Both the position numbers and the translations under genes were made by a program. Of a stretch of DNA of 64,000 bases, positions 7,512-15,778 are shown piece after piece. Position 1 is the first letter of the stretch; each line of letters begins with the position of its first letter. Source of the DNA: Cryobacterium sp. SO2 (lineage in GTDB: Bacteria > Actinomycetota > Actinomycetes > Actinomycetales > Microbacteriaceae); assembly GCF_026151165.2 (NCBI RefSeq), contig NZ_CP117849.1, positions 1,984,001 through 2,048,000 on the forward strand. The letters run 5' to 3'. The notes under the pieces were generated by a model, which saw nothing but the letters and a program-made list of their open reading frames with translations, was not told the origin of the DNA and searched no databases.

Positions 7512-8105
7512 ATGTCGAACAGTCCCGGAACCGGCAGCACCGTGTTCGCCCTGTCCCTGGATCCAGGGCACCTGACCGAGCGCGAGATCACCGGGATCCG
7601 GGTGGCCTTCGCGGTGAGCGCTGTCGTCGCCATCGCGATCGGCACCGTGCTGCTGGTCTGGACCGAAGCGACCCTGTCGGTCATCGCGGTGCTCTTCGGG
7701 CTCTACTTCGTGATCAGCGGAGTCGTCCGCATCGCCAGGGGGGTTGCGAGCACCGGCGCGGCGACGGGCGGCCGGGTGCTCAACATCGTTCTCGGAGTGC
7801 TGGTGCTGATTCTCGGGATCCTCGCGCTGCGAAATCCCGAAGGGTCGCTGGCCGTGCTCGGGCTGCTCGTCGGAATCGTGTGGATCGTCGAAGGCGTGGC
7901 GGCACTCGTCGAATTCACCACGGACTCCAGCCGGTGGCCGGGGATCCTCCTGGGCGTCGTCGGGATCGTCGCCGGGGTCATCGTGCTGTTCGCACCCGTG
8001 GAGACCATCGGCGTGCTCGTCACGATCGGCGGGATCATGCTGATCATCTCCGGGCTCGTGCAACTCGTGCGTGCGTTCACGTTCGGCCGCCGCGCCGCCG
8101 CGTGA
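7512..8105 (+). CDS. HdeD/DUF308-family membrane protein
   Basis: This is a small integral membrane protein of the family that includes E. coli HdeD, linked there to acid resistance; its molecular role is not established. The 197-residue protein has a short polar N-terminus and then six hydrophobic segments, for example VAFAVSAVVAIAIGTVLLV, TLSVIAVLFGLYFVISGVV and ILLGVVGIVAGVIVLFA. These fall into three similar two-helix units, as expected of DUF308. ATG at 7512 follows AAGGAG by six bases; an in-frame upstream ATG at 7458 has no such site. It converges with the SDR gene. A 7-bp-stem hairpin at 7469-7488 lies in its leader. Confidence 0.85.
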   Translation: MSNSPGTGSTVFALSLDPGHLTEREITGIRVAFAVSAVVAIAIGTVLLVWTEATLSVIAVLFGLYFVISGVVRIARGVASTGAATGGRVLNIVLGVLVLILGILALRNPEGSLAVLGLLVGIVWIVEGVAALVEFTTDSSRWPGILLGVVGIVAGVIVLFAPVETIGVLVTIGGIMLIISGLVQLVRAFTFGRRAAA

Positions 8106-8132
8106 GGCGGCGACTCGGCTGCCGGTGTCGGT

Positions 8133-8891
8133 TCAGCTCGTGAAGTCCGAGGTGTCGCCGACGTACCGGGTGTTGTTCGCGGGTACCGGCTCGACGGCGG
8201 CGAGCACGATCTCCGCGGCGAACTCGCTCACGTTGTAGAGCTTGCCGGCCGAATCCTGGCGGGCACTGATGGCGCCGGGGTTGGCCCGCTCGAGGAGCAC
8301 GGCGGTGATGGTGCCCTGGATCATGTCGCCGGAGACGACGACGAACCCGATACCGGCCTCGGCGAGTTCGGGGATGACCGCACGCAGGGCGTCCTCGCCG
8401 GCGCGCTTGCTGCGGGCGACGGGCTCATAGACGGCAACGTTCGACGCGGTGTCGACGAAGTGGGCCTGGTGGCTGGTGATGAAGACCACCCGGGACCCGT
8501 CGCTGAGCAGCGGAACGGCGGCATTGAGCAGGTTCACCTGGGCGTCTCGGTTCAGCTGCATGGCGTAGTCCTCGGCCATACCGCTCTCCATGCCGCCGGA
8601 GGCATTCATCACGAGAATGTCCAGTCCGCCGTACTCGGCGCGGATGGTGTCGAACATCGCCGACACCGACTGGGCATCGGTGAGGTCTGCGGCCACGGTG
8701 ATGGCCGTTCCCCCGGCGTCGCGGATCGCGGTGGCGAGCTTGTTCGCCCGCGCTTCCTTGTTGCGGTAGTTGATGACGACCTGGGCGCCGGCCTCGGCGA
8801 AGTAGGCGACGGTGTCGGCTCCGATCCCCCGGGACGAACCCGTGACGAGGATGCGCTTTCCCGAAAGACTGCCGGGCTGGAGGGGATTCAT
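8133..8891 (-). CDS. Short-chain dehydrogenase/reductase (SDR), atypical active site
   Basis: This is a Rossmann-fold NAD(P)-dependent oxidoreductase of unknown substrate, 252 residues from the start chosen. The cofactor motif TGSSRGIG is at about 17-24, with DLT near 60 and MNASGG near 95, replacing the usual NNAG. The catalytic serine would be in ITSHQAHF. Where YxxxK is expected, the sequence reads YEPVARSK, so tyrosine and lysine are separated by six residues rather than three. Catalysis may therefore differ. Starts at GTG 8906 or ATG 8927 (GGAG nine bases upstream) would add 5 or 12 residues. It is convergent with the HdeD-like gene and divergent from nfeD. Confidence 0.85.
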   Translation of the reverse strand: MNPLQPGSLSGKRILVTGSSRGIGADTVAYFAEAGAQVVINYRNKEARANKLATAIRDAGGTAITVAADLTDAQSVSAMFDTIRAEYGGLDILVMNASGGMESGMAEDYAMQLNRDAQVNLLNAAVPLLSDGSRVVFITSHQAHFVDTASNVAVYEPVARSKRAGEDALRAVIPELAEAGIGFVVVSGDMIQGTITAVLLERANPGAISARQDSAGKLYNVSEFAAEIVLAAVEPVPANNTRYVGDTSDFTS

Positions 8892-8983
8892 CGATGGTGT
8901 GCTCACGGGGATAAAGACTATCAACATGCCTCGCATCTCCAGGTGCTAGCGTCAGTAGCAAACCGACGCGCGAGGGGTGCGAG

Positions 8984-9451
8984 ATGGTGGATTTGACCGA
9001 TTACCTGTGGATTGTCTGGCTGACGTTCATCCTGGTGTGCGTCATCATCGAGCTGTTGACGCTCGATTTCACCTTCCTGATGATCGCGGTGGGCAGCGTC
9101 GCCGGCCTCGGCGCGAACCTGCTCGGCTGGGATTGGTGGGTGCAGATTCTCTTCGCCGCCGCCGTGTCCGTGCTCCTGCTCCTGATCATCCGCCCCGTTC
9201 TGCTGCGCGCTCTGGCGAGGGACAGCGCCCCCGTGCCGCCGAGCAACGTCGCCGCCCTGATCGGTATGGGCGGCCGGGTCTCCGCCACCGTCGGCGAGCT
9301 CGGCGGGCTGGTGAAGCTCGACAACGGCGAGACCTGGACCGCGCACCTCTCCCCCGGGCTGGCCGCTCTGGTCATCGACCCCGGCGAACGTGTGCAGGTC
9401 TCCGCCATCGATGGCTCCACCGCTCTTGTCGTTCCCGCTGAAAGGATCTAA
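8984..9451 (+). CDS. NfeD-like membrane protein
   Basis: This 155-residue protein has two to three membrane segments (about residues 8-28, 28-45 and 48-70) and a C-terminal soluble OB-fold-like domain (about 95-150). That is the short NfeD architecture without the serine-protease domain. NfeD proteins pair with SPFH/stomatin proteins and are thought to organise membrane microdomains. The SPFH partner follows three bases downstream, supporting the assignment and co-expression. ATG at 8984 follows GAGGGGTGCGAG. The direct function in bacteria is not settled. Confidence 0.9.
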   Translation: MVDLTDYLWIVWLTFILVCVIIELLTLDFTFLMIAVGSVAGLGANLLGWDWWVQILFAAAVSVLLLLIIRPVLLRALARDSAPVPPSNVAALIGMGGRVSATVGELGGLVKLDNGETWTAHLSPGLAALVIDPGERVQVSAIDGSTALVVPAERI

Positions 9452-9454
9452 CCC

Positions 9455-10405
9455 GTGCCCAGCCCAGACCAGATCATCGTCCAGCTCTTCGTCCTACTCC
9501 TCATCGTTGTTGTCCTGGTCTTCGTAGTGGTGGTGCTCGTGCGCACCATCCGCATCATCCCGCAGGCCAGCGCCGGCGTGGTCGAACGCCTCGGCAAGTA
9601 CCACAAGACGCTGATGCCGGGACTGAACATCCTGGTGCCCTTCATCGACAGGGTGCGCCCGCTCATCGACATGCGCGAGCAGGTGGTCTCCTTTCCCCCG
9701 CAGCCCGTCATCACCGAAGACAACCTGGTCGTGTCCATCGACACCGTCGTCTACTTCCAGGTGACGGATGCGCGCGCGGCCACCTACGAAATCGCCAACT
9801 ACCTGGGTGCGGTCGAGCAGCTCACCACCACCACCCTGCGCAATGTGGTGGGCGGGCTCAACCTCGAAGAGGCCCTGACCAGCCGGGACAACATCAACGG
9901 GCAGCTGAGGATCGTGCTGGACGAGGCCACCGGAAAATGGGGCATCAGGGTGGGCCGGGTGGAATTGAAGGCGATCGACCCGCCGCACTCCATCCAGGAC
10001 TCGATGGAGAAGCAGATGCGCGCCGAACGTGACCGCCGGGCCTTGATCCTCACGGCCGAGGGCACCAAGCAATCCGCGATCCTCACGGCGGAGGGCGCAC
10101 GGCAGGCCGCGATCCTGCAGGCCGAAGGCCAGGCCAAGGCGGCTGTGCTGCGAGCCCAGGGCGAGGCAGAGGCCATCACCACGGTGTTCAAGGCGATTCA
10201 CGACGGCGACCCCGATCCGAAACTGCTCGCCTACCAGTACCTGCAGACCCTGCCCAAACTCGCCGAGGGCAGCGCCAACAAGCTCTGGATCGTGCCCAGC
10301 GAACTCACCGAGGCCATGAAGGGCATCGGCAGGGCCTTCGGCCCCACTCCCGTCGCGGACCCCGGCGGGGCCGCTGCAACGCCGGAGCCTGGACGTGAGC
10401 GCTGA
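9455..10405 (+). CDS. SPFH/Band 7 (stomatin-like) membrane protein
   Basis: This is a stomatin/prohibitin-family scaffold of 316 residues. It has a single N-terminal membrane anchor (about 8-30), then the SPFH domain beginning PQASAGVVERLGKYHKTLMPG. A helical region rich in alanine and glutamate (about 185-240) contains repeats of the type ILTAEG and AILQAEGQAKA, typical of the oligomerising coiled coil. The GTG start at 9455 comes three bases after the nfeD stop. The pair probably forms a membrane-domain organising complex. The downstream phosphodiesterase gene starts inside its 3' end with an 11-base overlap. Confidence 0.93.
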   Translation: MPSPDQIIVQLFVLLLIVVVLVFVVVVLVRTIRIIPQASAGVVERLGKYHKTLMPGLNILVPFIDRVRPLIDMREQVVSFPPQPVITEDNLVVSIDTVVYFQVTDARAATYEIANYLGAVEQLTTTTLRNVVGGLNLEEALTSRDNINGQLRIVLDEATGKWGIRVGRVELKAIDPPHSIQDSMEKQMRAERDRRALILTAEGTKQSAILTAEGARQAAILQAEGQAKAAVLRAQGEAEAITTVFKAIHDGDPDPKLLAYQYLQTLPKLAEGSANKLWIVPSELTEAMKGIGRAFGPTPVADPGGAAATPEPGRER

Positions 10406-11102
10406 CCGGGCCTCATTCCTGGCCCCGGTGGGGCCGCGTATCCTCGCGCACCGGGGCCTGAGCCTCGAGGCCCCGGAGAACACCCTGCTCGCGTTCCTGG
10501 CCGCACTGGCCGCCGGAGCGACACATCTGGAAACCGATGTGCATGCCACGAGCGACGGTGTGGCGGTGATCAGCCACGATCCCACCCTGCCCGGCACCGG
10601 AGCCCCGGTGAATCGGATGACCATGGCGCAGCTCGGCCGGATCGACCTGGGCTGGGGGCAGTCGTACTGTTCCCTCGCCGAGGCGCTGGCCGCGTTCCCC
10701 GAGGCGCGCTTCAACATCGACGTGAAGTCCGCCGATGCCGTCCTGCCGACGGCGCGGGCCATCCGCACGGCGGCAGCCGGCCGCAGGGTGCTGCTCACCT
10801 CCTTCTCCGAGAGCAGGCGGCGACGAACCGTCAGGGCGGTTCCCGGCGCGGTGAGCTCGGCCTCCGCCCAGGGCGTGGTCTTCATGCTGGCGGCCGTCGC
10901 CCTGCGTCAGCGGTGGGCGCTCCCCCGGCTGTTGCGCGGGATCAGCGCGATCCAGGTGCCGGAGCATGCCGGTCTGCTGCGGATCGTGACGCCTCGGGTC
11001 ATCCGGCAGATGCACGCCATCGGCGTGGAGGTGCACGTGTGGACGGTCAACGATCCGGACGCGATGCGCCGGCTGCTCTCCTGGGGGTGGACGGGCTCGT
11101 GA
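10395..11102 (+). CDS. Glycerophosphodiester phosphodiesterase, apparently frameshifted near the C-terminus
   Basis: This TIM-barrel enzyme hydrolyses glycerophosphodiesters to glycerol 3-phosphate and an alcohol. The catalytic HRG is in ILAHRGLSLEAPENT; the metal-site ETDVH and the HDPT motif follow, and VWTVNDPDAM marks the last strand. The frame then ends abruptly as LLSWGWTGS at 235 residues. The expected family ending, GVDGLVTDRCDLAA, is encoded in the -1 frame starting at the G-run 11084-11088 and runs to a stop at 11213-11215. One additional G in that run would restore a protein of about 272 residues, the normal length. This may be a sequencing error, a real mutation or programmed slippage. 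Start is the GTG at 10395, overlapping the SPFH gene. Confidence 0.85.
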   Translation: MSADRASFLAPVGPRILAHRGLSLEAPENTLLAFLAALAAGATHLETDVHATSDGVAVISHDPTLPGTGAPVNRMTMAQLGRIDLGWGQSYCSLAEALAAFPEARFNIDVKSADAVLPTARAIRTAAAGRRVLLTSFSESRRRRTVRAVPGAVSSASAQGVVFMLAAVALRQRWALPRLLRGISAIQVPEHAGLLRIVTPRVIRQMHAIGVEVHVWTVNDPDAMRRLLSWGWTGS

Positions 11103-11238
11103 CCGACCGCTGTGACCTCGCCGCGCCGCTCGGGGCCGAACAGCGGCGGAAGCAGGCCACCGGCGCCGCGCCCCGCCGTTCCGCCCCCAGACGCCTACCC
11201 GGCGGTTTCTGAGAGAACGCCGTCAGATCCGCTATAAC

Positions 11239-11265
11239 GGAAAGATAACGTCCAGCTTGATGGTT
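11239..11265 (+). promoter_or_regulatory. Candidate SigR/SigH-type promoter of rbpA
   Basis: GGAAA (11239-11243) and GTT (11263-11265) are separated by 19 bases, matching the GGAAT-N18/19-GTT pattern of the actinobacterial oxidative-stress sigma factors SigR (Streptomyces) and SigH (mycobacteria). In Streptomyces rbpA is a known SigR target. The element lies 36 bases before the rbpA start, which has a GAGAGGAG ribosome site. The assignment rests on motif and spacing only. Confidence 0.5.
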
Positions 11266-11301
11266 TACAACTAGGAATGCATCGCGAGAGGAGACCACAC
11301 G

Positions 11302-11664
11302 ATGGCAGATCGTAGTTTACGTGGCATGAGGTTGGGTTCACAGAGCCTGCAAAGCGAAGAGGGCGTGACCTTTTCCCCACGCGTCAGTCACACGTACTTG
11401 TGTGCAACGTGCGAACGCGAGACGGTGATGATTTTCTCCGCCGAAGCAGAGGCACCGGACGAATGGGAGTGCCGTTTCTGCTCCCAGACCGCGACCCGGT
11501 TGGTTGACTCGAAGCCGGTCGTCGTCGACCACTCCGACGAGAAGATCGCCCGCACCCACTGGGACATGCTCTTGGAGCGTCGCACCAGGGCCGAACTCGA
11601 AGAACTGCTGGAGGAACGTTTGACGGTCCTGCGGCAGCGTCGCGGCCAGAAGGTCGGCGCATAG
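11302..11664 (+). CDS. rbpA: RNA polymerase-binding protein RbpA
   Basis: This actinobacteria-specific transcription factor binds RNA polymerase holoenzyme and the principal sigma factor and stabilises open complexes. It has 120 residues. The N-terminal tail contains RSLRGMRLGS. The core has YLCATCERETVMIF and WECRFCSQTA, two CxxC pairs that in relatives bind zinc or form a beta-barrel. A basic linker and a helical sigma-interaction domain follow (about 75-115, ARTHWDMLLERRTRAELEELLEERL). It is transcribed alone, flanked by a candidate SigR-type promoter and a double terminator. Confidence 0.96.
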   Translation: MADRSLRGMRLGSQSLQSEEGVTFSPRVSHTYLCATCERETVMIFSAEAEAPDEWECRFCSQTATRLVDSKPVVVDHSDEKIARTHWDMLLERRTRAELEELLEERLTVLRQRRGQKVGA

Positions 11665-11672
11665 TCCGACCA

Positions 11673-11693
11673 GCGGGAGGCATCGCCTCCCGC
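11673..11693. terminator. Hairpin downstream of rbpA
   Basis: A perfect 9-bp GC-rich stem (GCGGGAGGC with GCCTCCCGC) and a three-base loop start nine bases after the rbpA stop codon. It lacks a long T-run and probably acts with the second hairpin 10 bases further on. Confidence 0.6.
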
Positions 11694-11702
11694 ACCACGT
11701 TC

Positions 11703-11731
11703 AACGGCGCCGGCTAACCCCGGCGCCGTTT
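11703..11731. terminator. Bidirectional terminator between rbpA and lnt
   Basis: An 11-bp perfect stem (11703-11713 with 11720-11730) has a six-base loop that contains the lnt stop codon (11714-11716). Three T residues follow on the plus strand and AA-containing sequence on the other side, so it can serve the convergent rbpA and lnt transcripts. Confidence 0.65.
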
Positions 11732-13315
11732 GCGTATCTTCGCCCGGTCGGTGACGGGGTGGGCCACGGCGAGCCTGACGCCGGCGGCGGAGCGACGCAG
11801 TGACCGACCTGCCACCAAGCAGAAGAGCAGGCCGGCCAGGCCAAGACCGGAGACGAACCACTCCAGGGGGCGTCCGGCCGACATGGCCGGGGTATCGGTG
11901 GTGCTCAGCGGAACGGTCTGCACCATGGCACCGGCCTCCCAGGTGGGCAGGCTGTCGAGCGTCTTGCCGTCCGGGGTGATGATGGCGCTGGTGCCCACCG
12001 TGGAGATGTTGACCACGGTGCGGCCGGCCTCGATGGCGCGCAGGCGGGCGATGGCCAGCTGCTGGACCGATTCGTCGGTGTGCCCGAAGTCGGCGTTGTT
12101 GGTCTGGGCCAGGATGATCTGCGCTTTGTCGTCGATCATCTCGTGCACCAGCTGGTCGTCGGCGATGTCGAAGCAGATCGCGATGCCCGCGACGATCCCG
12201 TTGATGTCAAAGACGTTGTCCCTGGTGCCGATTTCATAGTCCCGGGAGACGAGATCGATCAGCTCCGGTGCGAACGGCCGCCAGAACGCACGGTCCGGCA
12301 TGTACTCGGCGAAGGGAACCGGGTGCACCTTGTCGTACAGGTCCACGGCGCCCTCCCCCGCCTTCCAGAGCAGCGACGTGTTGTAATACTTGCCGTCGCG
12401 CTCTGTGATGGTGCCGGCGATGAGCGGCGCATCCATGACCGTGCTGATGTAGTCGGCCACTCTCGCGGAGTCGGCGGAGCGGAGCGGGTCGACGTCGATG
12501 CCGTTCTCCGGCCAGACCACGAAGTCCACCGGCTCCCCCGCCAACGGCAGGGTGGCGGACACGTGGTCCGACAGGATCTGACCCGGGGCATTCTGGGCGA
12601 ACAGGCCGGCGTCAGAGGCGCCCTGCACGGCGGCGATCCGGGAGGTGCCGCTCTGCACCGTCGGCCAGGCCGGGAAGGCCAGGAGTGTGGCGACGGCCGC
12701 CACCGCGATCGCCGAGCGGGCACCGATGCGCAGACCGTCTTCGCGGCAGAGCTGAAGCACGAGTGCGCTGAGCCACACGATCACGAAGCTCAGACCGGAC
12801 ATGCCCACCCACGCGACCAGACCGCTGAACGGGCTCTCCGACTGGGAGAGTGCTATCCGGCCCCAGGCGAATCCACCGTAGGGCCACACCGCGGAGATCG
12901 CTTCGCGGGCCGTCCACAGCCCGGCGACGATCACCGGAAGAACCCCCACGCGGCCGGCCGCGGTGGGCCAGACCCGCGGTCCGACGTTGAGGACGACGGC
13001 TGTGAGCGCCAGTCCGACGGCGAAGAAGATCGCCTCGAGGCCGGCCAGGGCCAGCCAGGGCACGGGGCCGAGGTAGAGCGTGAGCCAGCTGATGTGGATG
13101 AGCCAGAAGGACAGTCCGGCGACCAGACCGACCACCAGGCCGGTCCAGGGTCCCCGGCCGAGCAGGGCCACCAGCATCAGCACGACGCCGACCGGTGCGA
13201 GGATCCACCAGGACCGGTCGGGGAATCCGCCGTCCAGGACGGCTCCGGCGCCTGCGGCCAGGAGAACGGCCGCCCACAGGGGCAGGCCGGTGCTGGGCAC
13301 TCTGGGTGTCGTCAC
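11714..13315 (-). CDS. lnt: Apolipoprotein N-acyltransferase
   Basis: This enzyme adds the third acyl chain to the N-terminal cysteine of lipoproteins at the outer face of the cytoplasmic membrane. It has 533 residues. The first 200 form about six membrane segments. The nitrilase-type domain follows with the triad positions Glu in VVWPENG, Lys in DKVHPVPFAEYMP and Cys in AICFDIAD. A last membrane segment is near 500, with a basic tail ending KIRKRRRG. Start is at 13315. It is the last gene of the minus-strand run pafB-pafC-tatA-tatC-helY-lnt. Its substrates would include the FKBP lipoprotein encoded upstream. Confidence 0.93.
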   Translation of the reverse strand: MTTPRVPSTGLPLWAAVLLAAGAGAVLDGGFPDRSWWILAPVGVVLMLVALLGRGPWTGLVVGLVAGLSFWLIHISWLTLYLGPVPWLALAGLEAIFFAVGLALTAVVLNVGPRVWPTAAGRVGVLPVIVAGLWTAREAISAVWPYGGFAWGRIALSQSESPFSGLVAWVGMSGLSFVIVWLSALVLQLCREDGLRIGARSAIAVAAVATLLAFPAWPTVQSGTSRIAAVQGASDAGLFAQNAPGQILSDHVSATLPLAGEPVDFVVWPENGIDVDPLRSADSARVADYISTVMDAPLIAGTITERDGKYYNTSLLWKAGEGAVDLYDKVHPVPFAEYMPDRAFWRPFAPELIDLVSRDYEIGTRDNVFDINGIVAGIAICFDIADDQLVHEMIDDKAQIILAQTNNADFGHTDESVQQLAIARLRAIEAGRTVVNISTVGTSAIITPDGKTLDSLPTWEAGAMVQTVPLSTTDTPAMSAGRPLEWFVSGLGLAGLLFCLVAGRSLRRSAAGVRLAVAHPVTDRAKIRKRRRG

Positions 13316-13324
13316 GTCGACAGC

Positions 13325-15769
13325 CTATGCGACCGAGGAATACGCGACGATGCCGCGACGGATGGAGTCCATGGCGACCCTGGCCGTGCGGCCGACGGGG
13401 CCGTCCGCCACGAGCGAGAGCTGGTCGAGCAGGTCGATGGTCTGTTTGGTCCAGCGCACGAAGTCACCGGCGGCCATCTCGGCCTCCTCCAGCACTAGAC
13501 CCAGGGAGTCTCCCCTGGCCCATTTCCACATGGCCAGGCTGAGCCCGCCGGCCAGGGGGTTGCTGCCGGGCAGTTTGTGGTCGCGTTCCAGGTCGTCCAA
13601 TTGGCTCCAGAGCGTCTGGGTGGCATCCAGTGCCGGACGGAACGGGCCCTTGGGCAGGAATCTCTCGTCGGTGAGGCCCTCGTCCCGGCGCGGCTCGAAG
13701 ACCAGCGCGCACGCCATCGCGGCCAGGCTGGGCGCGTCGAGCGAGTTCCACAGGCCACGGCGCAGGGACTCCGCCACGAGAAGGTCGCGGTCGGCGTAGA
13801 TGCGACGCAGGATGCGGCCGCTCTCGCTCAGACTGACCGCCCTGCCCTCTCCGGGAACCAGATAGCCGAAGCCGAGGAGCACGTCGGTGACCCTGTCGAA
13901 CACCCGGGCCACGGCACCGGTCCTGGCGGTGATCTGACTGGTCAGCGCCTCGGTCTCGCGGGTGAGCTTCCACCAGCGCTGGGCCCAGCGGGCGTGCGCT
14001 TCGCGGTCGGGGCAGCTGTGGCAGGGGTGCGCGCGCATCCGCTTGCGCAGCGCGGCGAGTTCCTTCTGCCGGCGGTCGCGACCGCGCGCGTTCGTATCCG
14101 CGGCGGCGTTCTCCCGTTCGAGATCGCTCAGGCGTCGGCGGATGCCGGAGTACTCGGTGAAATCGCCGAGGTGGCAGGCCATCGAGGTGGCGTAGCCGTC
14201 GAGGGAACTCTGCTGCTGACGCACCCGGCGGGCCAGGTCGACGACGGCCCGGTCGGCCTGGAACTGGGCGAACGAGGACTCGAGGACCTCGCGGGTGTGT
14301 TCGCGGCCGAACTGGTCGATCAGGTTGACGGCCATGTTGTAGGTGGGCTTGAAGCTCGAGTTGAGCGGGTAGGTGCGTCGGGACGCCAGGGAGGCGACGG
14401 CCTGCGGGTCGAGGCCCTGCTGCCACTGGATGACGGCGTGGCCCTCCACGTCGATGCCTCGACGACCGGCGCGGCCGGTGAGCTGGGTGTACTCCCCCGG
14501 CGTGATCGGCACCCGCGCTTCACCGTTGAATTTCTCGAGCTTGTCGAGCACGACGGTGCGCGCGGGCATATTGATGCCCAGCGCGAGGGTTTCGGTGGCG
14601 AATACCGCCTTGACCAGCTTCTTCTGGAAAAGCTCTTCAACCACCTCCTTGAACGCGGGCAGCATTCCGGCGTGGTGGGCGGCGACGCCACGCTCAAGAC
14701 CGTCCAGCCACTCCCAGTAGCCGAGCACGGCGAGGTCCTCGTCGAGCAGGGTGCGGCAGCGTTCGTCGACGATCTGGCGGATCTCATCGCGTTCGGCGGT
14801 GTCGGTCAGACGCACCCCGGCACGGAGGACTTGGCGCACGGCCTGGTCGCAGCCGACGCGGCTGAAGATGAAGAAGATGGCGGGCAGCAGGTGCTTGCCC
14901 TCCAGCATCCGCACGATCTCGGCACGGTCCATGCGGCCGGAGTCGGCCTGGGCGCGCTGCTGGTGGTATCGGCTCTGGTTCGAGCCGCGACGGCCGCCGC
15001 CGGACCTGTCCAGGACCGGCCGGCCGCCGGACTGGGCGAGTCTGACCAGTTCGGGGTTGACCCGGTGGGTCGCGGCCAGGCCGGAGGAATCGAAGAGGTC
15101 CAGCATCTTGCTTTTCACGAGCACGTGCTGGTCGAGCGGGACGGGGCGTTCCTCGGAGACGATCACGTCGGTGTCGCCCCTGACGGCCTGCAACCAGTCG
15201 CCGAACTCCTCGGCGTTGGACACCGTCGCGCTCAACGACACCATCCGCACCGACTGCGGCAGGTGGATGATGACCTCTTCCCAGACGGCGCCCCGGAACC
15301 GGTCGGCCAGGTAATGCACCTCGTCCATGATGACGAACGCGAGGTTCGCCAGCAGGTCGGAATCCGCATAGAGCATGTTGCGGAGGACCTCTGTGGTCAT
15401 CACGACGATCCGGGCGCCCGCATTGACGTTGGTGTCCCCCGTGAGCAGCCCGACCTGGTCTGCGCCGTACTCTGCGACGAGCTCTTGGAACTTCTGGTTG
15501 CTGAGCGCCTTCATCGGCGCCGTGTAGAAGACCTTCGCCGTGGGCTGCTGCATGGCCAGGTAGATGGCGAATTCGGCGACCACGGTCTTGCCTGCACCGG
15601 TCGGCGCGGCGACCAGGACACTGTTTCCGGCTTCGAGGGAGGCGCCGGCCGCGAGCTGGAAGGCATCCAGGTCGAAACGCTGGGCGCGCCTGAAGGCCTC
15701 GAGCCTGGGCGTTTGGGCGCGCAGGCGTGCTGCCGTGTACCGGTCCGCCGGCGACTGAATGTCTGTCAT
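13325..15769 (-). CDS. helY: HelY-type DExH-box helicase (Ski2-like)
   Basis: This is a large ATP-dependent helicase related to mycobacterial HelY and eukaryotic Ski2/Mtr4, presumed to act on RNA. It has 814 residues. Walker A PTGAGKT is at about 56-62, the DEVH box lies in VIMDEVHYLADRF near 150, and SLSATVSNAEEFGDW is motif III. The C-terminal RecA-like domain ends with the motif VI QLTGRAGRRGIDVEG. The C-terminal helical region has CHSCPDREAHARW, a possible zinc site. It starts nine bases downstream of tatC and ends nine bases before lnt, so it is in the same transcript. The precise substrate is unknown. Confidence 0.92.
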   Translation of the reverse strand: MTDIQSPADRYTAARLRAQTPRLEAFRRAQRFDLDAFQLAAGASLEAGNSVLVAAPTGAGKTVVAEFAIYLAMQQPTAKVFYTAPMKALSNQKFQELVAEYGADQVGLLTGDTNVNAGARIVVMTTEVLRNMLYADSDLLANLAFVIMDEVHYLADRFRGAVWEEVIIHLPQSVRMVSLSATVSNAEEFGDWLQAVRGDTDVIVSEERPVPLDQHVLVKSKMLDLFDSSGLAATHRVNPELVRLAQSGGRPVLDRSGGGRRGSNQSRYHQQRAQADSGRMDRAEIVRMLEGKHLLPAIFFIFSRVGCDQAVRQVLRAGVRLTDTAERDEIRQIVDERCRTLLDEDLAVLGYWEWLDGLERGVAAHHAGMLPAFKEVVEELFQKKLVKAVFATETLALGINMPARTVVLDKLEKFNGEARVPITPGEYTQLTGRAGRRGIDVEGHAVIQWQQGLDPQAVASLASRRTYPLNSSFKPTYNMAVNLIDQFGREHTREVLESSFAQFQADRAVVDLARRVRQQQSSLDGYATSMACHLGDFTEYSGIRRRLSDLERENAAADTNARGRDRRQKELAALRKRMRAHPCHSCPDREAHARWAQRWWKLTRETEALTSQITARTGAVARVFDRVTDVLLGFGYLVPGEGRAVSLSESGRILRRIYADRDLLVAESLRRGLWNSLDAPSLAAMACALVFEPRRDEGLTDERFLPKGPFRPALDATQTLWSQLDDLERDHKLPGSNPLAGGLSLAMWKWARGDSLGLVLEEAEMAAGDFVRWTKQTIDLLDQLSLVADGPVGRTARVAMDSIRRGIVAYSSVA

Positions 15770-15778
15770 CTGATGCGC

